Positions 36,643 through 45,500 of a DNA stretch of 64,000 nt are shown in pieces. Position 1 is the stretch's first letter. Every line of letters begins with the position of its first letter. The translations under genes and the position numbers were made by a program. Source of the stretch: Clostridium sp. D33t1_170424_F3 (GTDB lineage: Bacteria > Bacillota > Clostridia > Oscillospirales > Acutalibacteraceae); NCBI RefSeq assembly GCF_015667585.1, contig NZ_JADPEG010000007.1:114176-178175 (forward strand). The letters run 5' to 3'. The notes below the pieces were generated by a model. The model saw nothing but the letters and a program-made list of their open reading frames with translations. It did no database searches and was not told where the DNA came from.

Positions 36643-38892
36643 ATGAAAATCAGCCGGAAATCATACCGGGGAAGAAGCTTTTATAAATTGATGGGGGCCT
36701 TTTTCGTTGTGATCACCCTGTGCGCCTCTGCAATCTCCTGGCAGTTTCTCGCCGCAGCGGATCAGAGCCGCGCAGAAAAAGAGGCATCGTTTGACGCGAT
36801 GGCCGGCAAGGCGATGGAAAACGAAGGCATCACCTGGATTCATTTCCAAACCATCTGCTCCAGGTTGGCGGAATCCAATACCATTCGCTCCTTAGCGGAG
36901 CAATCGCATATTCCGTTGGATTCTCCGGAGGGGGCCGCTTTTTGGGAAACATACGCCGATTGCTACTGGCGGGACATGCCTTCCACCGGGAACACCGCCT
37001 ACGTCTATTTTAAAAAAAGCGGGCGCTGTATGGGGATGGGCGGCCCGCAGGACGACCCGCTCATCTCCGGAGAAATCATGGAGGAATTCGGGCTGGACGA
37101 CGACCTGTGGAAACGGATTAAATTTGCGGGGGAGGAACCCTTTACCGCCAACGTCAAAACCATCAAGATGAACAACCAGCTTCGTCTCTTCGCCCGGGAG
37201 ATTGTTCCCGGCGTGGTATTCTTCGTAGGAACCAAAACAGATTACGTCTCTGAACAGATGCGCATGTATTACCTGCCGGTCAATGCACAGCTGCTTTCCA
37301 TGACGGTCAACGACGAGTGCATCGAGGCTTTCCCCGGCAGCTTTGTCAAACAATTTCCCTACACTTTTGCGGAACTGGGCTCCATGGAGGAAAAATCCAG
37401 CCAGGTTGTTGACGGCCTTCCTTACTTTATGTATCATAAAGAATTCGGAGACGGCACCGTACAGCAGATCGTCCTGATTCCGGACACAGTCAATCAGGGC
37501 CGCACGGAGAGCATTGTACTGGTGATTGCCATTACCGTCTCTATCTGGCTGCTGGTAGGCGGCTGTTTTTCCTACCTGTTCGCCGCAACTTTGTATAAGC
37601 CGGTGGAACGGATGATGATGGCGCTGCCGGAAAAGGAGCACACGAAAAAAAACGCCAGCGAATTCCAACTGGTGAGCCGTACATTGGAAAGCCTGGTAAC
37701 GCAAAACCGAACATACGAGGAGCTGCTTGCCATACAAAACCGGCGCCTGGCAGACAATCTTTTTATCCGCCTGTTGAAAGGCGAGCTGCCGTTTACAGAG
37801 GACATCGCCGCGGTACTGCAAAACGCCTCTTTTCCGACAGATCTCTCTTGTTACACGGTTCTTCTTTTGCAGGCAGACTCGGTTACAGAGGAAGCTGTCC
37901 CACAGGCAGAATGGGCCGCGTTCTGTATTTCCTTTTGGATGAACCGCGGCGTCCGCGCCTTCTGGGCGGAAGAACAGGACATCCGGATTGCCCTGCTGGA
38001 TACAGGCGGCAAAACGCTGGAAGAATCCCTCCTGCCTGCAGCGGCGGATTTTCAGGAGGAATTGACGGATGGGCTGCATCTGGTCTGCTCCGCCGCTTTC
38101 AGCCGGATTCATATGACGCTGGAGGAGCTTCCGGAAGCGTATCAGGAGGCGGTACAGGTAATGGACTATTGCCTGTTGGCTGGCATACATGGCGAGTCCA
38201 CCATTTATGAGGACATCGCCAACCTGTTGGATAACGCCGGGCCGGACGACAAACTGATGGAGCAGACGCACAAGCTGGCCAATTTCATCCAGGCGGAAAA
38301 GTTTGACGCCGCGGCCTCGCTGCTGCAGGAGCTTTTTCAGGGATTCCAGGACCGTTTCCCGTATTCCGCCCAAAGCGTGCAGTCACATGTCTCCTATGTA
38401 TTGGATACGCTTCTTCTCTCACTCGGCTGTACTGACCTGGACGCCGCCGCACTGCGTGAACTCGCCGCAAAAAACAGACAGCGCACACAGAACCTGGAAA
38501 CGCTTTGTTCCAGCCTCTGCGCCAACTTGAAAGGACTGCAAAGCCAAACGGAGAAAAATAACAGCAGGGCAAACAAAGCGGAACAGATCGTGCGCTATAT
38601 TCAGGAGAACTATTCCGATACCAATCTCTCCGCCAGCACCGTGGCGGAGCGGTTCCATATGGGGCTTTCCAGTCTGTCCATGCTGTTTAAGCAGGAGATG
38701 AACATTGGATTCCTGGATTTTCTCCATAAATGCCGAATCGATCAGGCAAAACACTTGATTCAAACGACCGATCTTACAATTGGTGAAATTTCTGCCCGCG
38801 TCGGATATGCAAATACCATCACAATGAACCGCGCGTTCAGACGATACGAGGGCGTTGCCCCCAGCTGGTACCGGCAGAAAACGGAGTCTTAA
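36643..38892 (+). CDS. transmembrane AraC-family regulator
   Basis: A 749-residue one-component regulator. It has one membrane helix near the N-terminus (about 17-38), an extracytoplasmic sensor domain of about 250 residues, a second helix (about 289-312), a cytoplasmic linker and a C-terminal double HTH of the AraC type (about 645-749: LSASTVAERFHMGLSSLSMLF and LTIGEISARVGYANTITMNRAFRR). The build is like that of membrane-bound YesN/AraC regulators that sense extracellular sugars. GGAGG precedes the ATG. It is divergent from the GH3 gene at 31506 and converges on the GH3 gene at 39511, so it probably activates this locus in response to an external glycan; ligand unknown. Confidence 0.88.
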   Translation: MKISRKSYRGRSFYKLMGAFFVVITLCASAISWQFLAAADQSRAEKEASFDAMAGKAMENEGITWIHFQTICSRLAESNTIRSLAEQSHIPLDSPEGAAFWETYADCYWRDMPSTGNTAYVYFKKSGRCMGMGGPQDDPLISGEIMEEFGLDDDLWKRIKFAGEEPFTANVKTIKMNNQLRLFAREIVPGVVFFVGTKTDYVSEQMRMYYLPVNAQLLSMTVNDECIEAFPGSFVKQFPYTFAELGSMEEKSSQVVDGLPYFMYHKEFGDGTVQQIVLIPDTVNQGRTESIVLVIAITVSIWLLVGGCFSYLFAATLYKPVERMMMALPEKEHTKKNASEFQLVSRTLESLVTQNRTYEELLAIQNRRLADNLFIRLLKGELPFTEDIAAVLQNASFPTDLSCYTVLLLQADSVTEEAVPQAEWAAFCISFWMNRGVRAFWAEEQDIRIALLDTGGKTLEESLLPAAADFQEELTDGLHLVCSAAFSRIHMTLEELPEAYQEAVQVMDYCLLAGIHGESTIYEDIANLLDNAGPDDKLMEQTHKLANFIQAEKFDAAASLLQELFQGFQDRFPYSAQSVQSHVSYVLDTLLLSLGCTDLDAAALRELAAKNRQRTQNLETLCSSLCANLKGLQSQTEKNNSRANKAEQIVRYIQENYSDTNLSASTVAERFHMGLSSLSMLFKQEMNIGFLDFLHKCRIDQAKHLIQTTDLTIGEISARVGYANTITMNRAFRRYEGVAPSWYRQKTES

Positions 38893-39103
38893 ACGCCAAA
38901 AACAAAGAATACAGGGCAGGGAAACCTCTTTCTCCTTTGCGAATCAATCTGAGTATTTGCGCCGGAATAAAAGCAAAAAGTGACCATCGCCTAAAAGATG
39001 TCCGCAGCACATAAGGAACCACACTATCAGGCCGGCGGACAGAGAAAACCGCCCAGCGCGCGCGGAAACCCGGCTGCTTCATCCGGCTGTACTATGTGGG
39101 TTT

Positions 39104-39191
39104 GGGCACGTCCGCAGAAAGCCTGACTTTTTATACGGTATACGGAGCTGCAAATCCGTCCTTTCGCATCCGAGTTCTGCCATGTCCACCA
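39104..39191 (+). pseudogene. decayed tRNA-Cys (GCA) remnant
   Basis: The stretch ends in ATGTCCACCA and begins GGGCACG, which can pair at 6 of 7 positions (one G-T). ACGGA/TCCGT form an anticodon stem around G-CTGCAAA, the tRNA-Cys anticodon loop (GCA) with one extra base. The T arm (GCATCCGAGTTCTGC) has lost two bases and most of its pairing, and the D arm cannot be formed. It reads as a tRNA-Cys gene in decay. Confidence 0.5.
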
Positions 39192-39285
39192 GAAATAAAT
39201 CCCGGAAATCCAACTGTAATGCGGAATTCCGGGATTTTTTATTCCGCTGTAGGTCGGCGGTTACGCATCAACCTGCATAAGCTGC
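39170..39285 (+). repeat. direct repeat copy B: tRNA 3' end plus terminator region
   Basis: This aligns with 29675-29790, covering the tRNA 3' end, the terminator and about 45 bases beyond (ATTCCGCTGT, GTCGG, ACGCATCAA, AAGCTGCT), with a gap of about 10 bases. The two copies bracket about 9.4 kb holding ROK, GH3 and AraC-type genes. Confidence 0.7.
39198..39240 (+). terminator. terminator after the tRNA-Cys remnant
   Basis: AATCCCGGA pairs with TCCGGGATT and is followed by TTTTT; it is the counterpart of the tRNA-Val terminator. Confidence 0.75.
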
Positions 39286-39382
39286 TTTGTAAAACACGGC
39301 ATGGTTTGTTTTCTCATCCTCTGCTGTTTAACTTTTTGGATGCCCATCATGTACTTTATATATATGCCCTGTAGGATAAAAG

Positions 39383-39431
39383 AAACGCCCCGGCAGTCGA
39401 CAGTATTTGATACTGCAAACCGCCGGGGCGT
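39383..39431 (-). terminator. terminator of the GH3 gene at 39511
   Basis: An 11-bp GC-rich stem (AACGCCCCGGC) with an inner stem AGTAT/ATACT; the minus strand continues TTTCTTTT. Confidence 0.8.
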
Positions 39432-39510
39432 TATTTCATCATTCCGGATCTTTACACGATGGCTGACATGCAGCGTTGTTCGTACCCGGAATAATTTTTA
39501 TTGGCAGCAA

Positions 39511-42500
39511 TCAGCCAATGGTCACCGTGCAGTGTTTGACCGGGTCTTGACCAGGCATTTGGGTGTAGGCTCCCGTGCTCTGACCCGGTGCGCCGATCGC
39601 CCAGACTCTGTAATAGAAATCGTTTCCAATCTTTGTCACAAACTGCGTCTTAATCACACTGCCATTGCCCGCGGTGAAGCTTGGGACCTCCCCGTGTCCG
39701 CTTACAACGGTGGTCTTGAAACAATATGATTGTCCGCGCTTCAGCACAAAATCGTTTACCGTGTCGCTCAGCACACAGGCCTTTCCCGTTGAAACGTTTA
39801 GCGCCGCGGCGAGCAGCGGATTCACAGCGACAATTCCTGCTGCTCCATAGGAATTGGAATGGAACAGCGAGCCGCTGCTCTTCTTGCCGCTGGGCTTGGG
39901 ATCGGACTTTTTCAAGGCTTTTTCCGCCTCCTGCAGGCCGTGGAACACAGTCGCAAGGGTTTTGTCACTTGCGGTTTCGTCCGCCGCGGCCGCTTTCGCG
40001 ATGCGCAGAGCCGCTTTCAGATTTGCAACGCTCCGGCTCGTGTAGCCGTTCAGGTCTAACTGCTCGAGTTCTGCAATGTAAGCTCTCAGCTCTTCCCTGC
40101 TCGGAATCTTCCGCAGGCCGGCCATCGCACGGATCAGCTGGTCGGCCGCTGCGTCGATCTCCTCCTGAGACGCGCTCTTATCCAGCGCCTTCGCCTCTTC
40201 CAACGCGCTCGCAAACGCCGACTGCCCGTCCGGCAAATACTTATCCAGCGCGATTTCCGACGCAATCTCTTCCGCGCGCGCTATGAGCGCTTCCAGTTCG
40301 GAGAAATCCGCCGCGGGTACAAGCAGGTTGAACGCATCCATCAACCGGTTATAAGCCTCGGTGATGTCGTTGCTCAAGGCCTCGTCGTCTGACAAGACCT
40401 GTTCCGCTTCTTCGAGCGCCGCTTCAAACGATGCCCAGTTTTCGCGGTAATCCTCTTCCTTGAGGTTTTTCAGCGTTTCACACAGCTCCATAAGCGCGCT
40501 TTTGTCGCCCGGCTTGAATTCCAGATAATGAATTGCATTGAGCAGACCGGACCATGCGCTGTTGATTTCCGCCTGTGTGGCAGCCGGGTCGTCCATCACT
40601 GCTTCTGCTGTGTTGTAGGCCTTTTGGAACACCTTTTTCACGCTGCCGATCAGCTGATCGACCGATCCATCCTCCATATAGGTCTTTGCATAACTGTAAA
40701 CCTGCTTCAGAATGGACTTGTCGACCACTTCCAACACGAAATGGAGCTCCATATCCCGATCGCCCATTGTGACCGAGTATGTGTATTGATCGCCTTCGAT
40801 CAATACTGGTTCCGTGTCTCCAATCGTGACGGAACGGAACGTGCGGCCCTCGATGCGCGGCGCAAAGGTCAGTTCCATCTCTGTTCCCGCTTCTACATTC
40901 TCCGCCACATACCTGCCGGTCAGGTCCGCAAGCTTCTGCGGTTCGCCGTTTACCAGAAGGCTCACATCCCTGCTGTTATAGGTAAGGGACAGCGTCCGGG
41001 AACCCACCTGTTTTTCTTCCACTGTTACGTAACAATGATCGGTAAAGTTCCCATCCTCGGTTGTAACGGTAATAACGGCGATTCCTTCTGCAACGGCGGT
41101 AACCGCTCCGTTCTGATCCACCTGTGCGATCTTCGGATCATCCGACGACCAAGTGATCTTTTGGTTCGTCGCATTCGTTGGCAGCACCGCAGCGGTGAGC
41201 GGTACGGGCGCATCGCCTGTTTTGAGGGAGAGGGTCTTTTGATCCAGCGCAACGCCGGTTACTGCAACCGTTCCCGTCGGAATCTTCTCAAACTGCGCGG
41301 CCACGGTAACATCGTAAGCAGGCATTGTAAACGCGTTGTCGAGCAGCGGTACCAGCGTGCTGCTGTCGCCCGTTCTGAACGCCTTCAAGCTTCCTTCCAC
41401 CAAGCGGTAGCCTTCGTCCGGCTGGACTGCCAACGCAACCTTTTCCCCTTCCGCCGCTGTCTTTGGATTCGCCGTTACGTTTCCGTTGGTAATCCCATCG
41501 GCAAACGAGACCGTGTACTTCTGTTCCGGCGGAACCTGCGGGGTACCGTACACTTCAAATTCAAAGATGGAAGAGCCATAGGGCGTTGCCGCTTTGATAC
41601 TCTGCATTTTGATATACCGCCCGGAAGCGTTGATTTTCCAGGTGTGCCGCAGGCCGTTGTACTGGACGCCGTTGACGTCTACTTCTTTATAATGGATGTC
41701 ATCGTCGGAGACAAGCAGCTGATATTCCGCAGCTACTGCCGTCTCCCAAAGGATAAACACCTCATTCAGGTCATAAACAGCTCCCAAATCCACCTTGAGC
41801 CATGCGTCGTTCACATCTCCCCGCATCCAGTCGGAACACCAGCGTGTGGAATCCTTTCCATCGACTGTTTTCTCCGGCGAAAGAGGCGGATCGTCGTCCA
41901 CATTATAGGAGCTTGCGGTCGCTTTCTTATGAAGTGCGACGTTTTCCATGTAAGGCTCGATCACCAGGGTATACGGAACGATACTCGTAACCGGGTTCCC
42001 CGAAAACGACGCGTCATCCATCAGGAAAACCAGATGATATACGCCCACTGTCCCCTTTTTCGGCGTTCCGCTGATGGTCATTGCCGAGGAATCCGCCGTC
42101 ATGACAAGCCCATCCGGCAGAGCGTCACTGGTTTCATGGAGCTCATATTTTTTCTCCAACATAATGCCGCCGGCAGCTTTAAATTGCTTTTTAAAGCTTC
42201 TCCCCTCCTGTGCGGCAAATATGGAATGGGGCGCGGGATCGATTGTCAATCCTCCTGCAATATAAAGCGAATAGGACTTCGTACAGGTGTGGTTCCCGGA
42301 ATCAACCGCCTTGATGACGAGTCTGTACTCGCCGGCAGATGTATACGCGGGCGTACCGGACAGCACGCCGTCTTCGCTCAGCTGCATTCCTGCCGGCAGG
42401 GAATCCCCGCTGGCATCCACAAAATAGGATACTGGGGCAACCCCATTTTGAGAGGAAAGGGCCACGTTCTCATACTGGATACCCGCTTTTCCGTCCTCGA

Positions 42501-45500
42501 GGCTCCCCAGGGTCATCATGAACTGATCCCGTTCCGGGTCGCCAACCTGGAGGGTAAACACCTTTTCATCGGTCAGACCCATCTCATCTTCCACCGCAAC
42601 TGTGAACTGGTAGATACCCGTCAGGGAATCCGGCACAAGCTGTTTATACAACATGCCGTCTCGATACTGGCCGTAAACAATCCTGTTTCCATCCAGCACA
42701 AAGCCCTCCGGCAAATATTTGGCGCTCCAGCGATAGGTCCCCATACCATGGCTGGCCTCCAGCAGCTGCACGTAATTGGCGCCCACTTCTGCGGCTGCGA
42801 CGTCCGAGGTGTCGATCTGGACTTCCTGTTCAATGACCTGTACGACATAATCTCGAGCTCCGGTTTTTTCTCCGTCTATGGATTTTGCCGATACCGAGAA
42901 TGCAAAGGACCCGTTTCCGATTTCCGTACAGGTACCGGACAGCAATCCGCTTTCCGAAAGCGTTATGCCTTTGGGAAGCGCGCCCTCCACGGTAAATACA
43001 GCCTCCACATTCTGTCCGCTGCTGTCCTTCACGGTCAGCTGCTGCCGGTAGGGACGGTCTTTGACGATGGCCGGCAGCTGCTCCGGCGCAAAGCTGAGTT
43101 CGCCCACAACAGTCAACGCCAACGTTTTCCGATCCGTATTTCCCCGGTTGTCCTGTACCTGGAAGGTAATCTGGTATTCGCCTTCCTGGCCCGGTTTTAC
43201 CTTTCCGGAAAGGGTTCCGTCTTTCCGCAGGGTGAGGCCTTCGGGCAGCGCGTCAGGTGAATTCTGCGCCACGCTGAATGCGTACTCGGAGCCGTTTCCA
43301 CCGGCGGCAACCAGAGGATTCGTCTTTATCTTCCCGTATTCATCGTTGCTCTTGGCGTTGGGAAGCGAGGTGGAAAGAATTGTCAGCTTCTCCCGGAAGC
43401 GATGTTTCCCATCCATGCTGGAAAGGGAACTAGCCAAAAGACTTTTCACAAAGCCATAGGCGTTCGTCCGCAGCTGCTGCATCGTGAGCTTCCCGCTGCG
43501 CAGGCTTTCGCGCATCTGGTCAGGGAACGCCCACATCTGGTGGTCGCCGCGCATAATCACGTTAACGCCCGCCGCCATCATCTCTCCGCCGTGGGCAATC
43601 GCGTCTGTCTCGCCCCAATCCGTAACGACAAATCCGTCGAATCCCCACTCGTCCCGCAGGATTTTTGTCAGCAAATCATGGTTGGAGGCCGCATATTCGC
43701 CGTTAAGCTGATTGAACGACGACATCACGTTTTTAACGTCTCCGGTTTTCACCGCAATTTCAAAGGGCTTCAAGATCAGTTCCCGCAGCGCGCGTTCCGT
43801 CGCAATGACGTTCAAAGCGTCTTTACTGGTACCGCTCGCTTCCGTGCTCTTATTGTAATGTCCCCTTCGATAGTATTCCTGGTCATTTCCGGCATAGTGC
43901 TTCAGGCAAACGGTGACGCCGCTCTCCGAAACGCCGCCGGCGACCACGCCCGCCAAAAGGCCTGATAAAATCGGATCTTCGGAATAATACTCGTTGTTCC
44001 GGCCGTTGAGCGGATTCCGGTGGAGGTTGATGCTGGGCGCCAGCCAAACGTCACAGTTGATGTCCACCATGTCCTTACCCATCTTAATCGCATATTCCCG
44101 GATCAATTCCTTATTCCATACACAGCCAACCGCAGCCGCTCTCGACCAGCCGATATTCCCGCTGAAGCCGATACCCGCGGAGCCATCCGCGAATACCAGA
44201 GACGGAATTCCCAGCCGCTCCATGCTTCTGGTGAGCCCTGCGCCGGAGATTCCTCCGTTTTTAGAAGCAAAATTCAGAGGAATTTCCCTGTCGTCCGTAT
44301 AGTAAATATGTTCCATGCCAAACCAGGTATTTCCGGAAAGCATCATGATCATTTCGTCTTCCGTCATCTGCGAGACGAATTTCTCAACGGAAACCGCTCC
44401 GGACTGCACGTCGCTCCATGTATAGACCGGCTCGTCCTTCCCCCGTTCCGGGAAGGAAACCGTCCTCTCCAACGGAAGCTCCGTGCGCGTTTCCACATTT
44501 TCCGCACGTACGGTCACGGCAGTTTCACGCGCAGCTTTTTTCTCATCCTCTTCCGACGGATAAGAGATCGGCGTGGCGCCCTGATTGCTCAAAGCCTTCT
44601 GATCAAAAAGCGCTTTTGCGTTGTCCGACATCGTAAGGCGGTTTTCCAGCTGTTCCACCAGGATTTCTTCCGGGACATAAAAAGCGCCCGCAATCTTCGT
44701 CTGGCGCGAAGACGACCCCACGCGGAGATAATAAACCCCCGGCTCCAGGATATAGGCCGCTTTTTCCTCGCTGTAGGAGGCGCAGTCCTTCAAAGGAATC
44801 GACAGGGCCAGCGTCTGGCTTTCTCCCTTTGCCAGCTTTTCCGTCTTCTCAAAGTCCAGAAGCTTCTGGTAGGGCTGCTCCAGTTCTCCCTGTGGTGCGG
44901 AGATATATACCTCCATGACCTCCTTGCCGGGAGGCAGCGCGTCGTCTTCCGACACATTTACAATGGTCGCTTCCACACGGACCACCCGGTTCTCCTGGTC
45001 AAGGGACACCGACATATTCTGGAAATCAAAATCAGAGTAGGACAGGCCGCTGCCAAATGGATACAGGACTTCTTTTCCAAACGTATCAAAATACCGGTAA
45101 CCGATATAGACGCCTTCCAAATAGGTGCTGATCGGATCGTTATCCCCAAATTTTGTCCGGTTCAGCGCACCGCTCAGGCCCATATCCTGATAGGTGACGT
45201 ACCCAAACGTGTCCGCCGTCGGATGTTCTTCATAGGTCTCCGTGATCGTATCCGCAAGCTTTCCGCTCGGATTTTCCACTCCGTAGACCAGGTCCGCCAG
45301 GGCGAAACCATTTTGGGAACCCGCGCCGTAGGAAATCATTACCGCGTCGACGTCATATTCCTTGACCCAGGACATATCGATGCTCCCGTTGACGCTGAGA
45401 ATCACGACTACATCGTCAAACTTATCCGTAACCTGATCCAGCAAAACCCTTTGCGAGGGGTCCAAATACCAGTCTCCGTTCTGCTTGATCCGATCCATTT

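Larger units (their letters stand above)
38893..39510. other. intergenic region with tRNA remnant and two terminators
   Basis: About 620 bases between the convergent AraC-type and GH3 genes. It contains a decayed tRNA-Cys, a copy of the tRNA-Val terminator region and the terminator of the 39511 gene. No protein-coding gene is supported. Confidence 0.6.

Noticed and set aside
29697..39103. A prophage or integrative element inserted at tRNA-Val
   Set aside because: No integrase, recombinase or structural phage gene is present and the glycosidase genes continue beyond the repeat; only the direct repeat itself is claimed.
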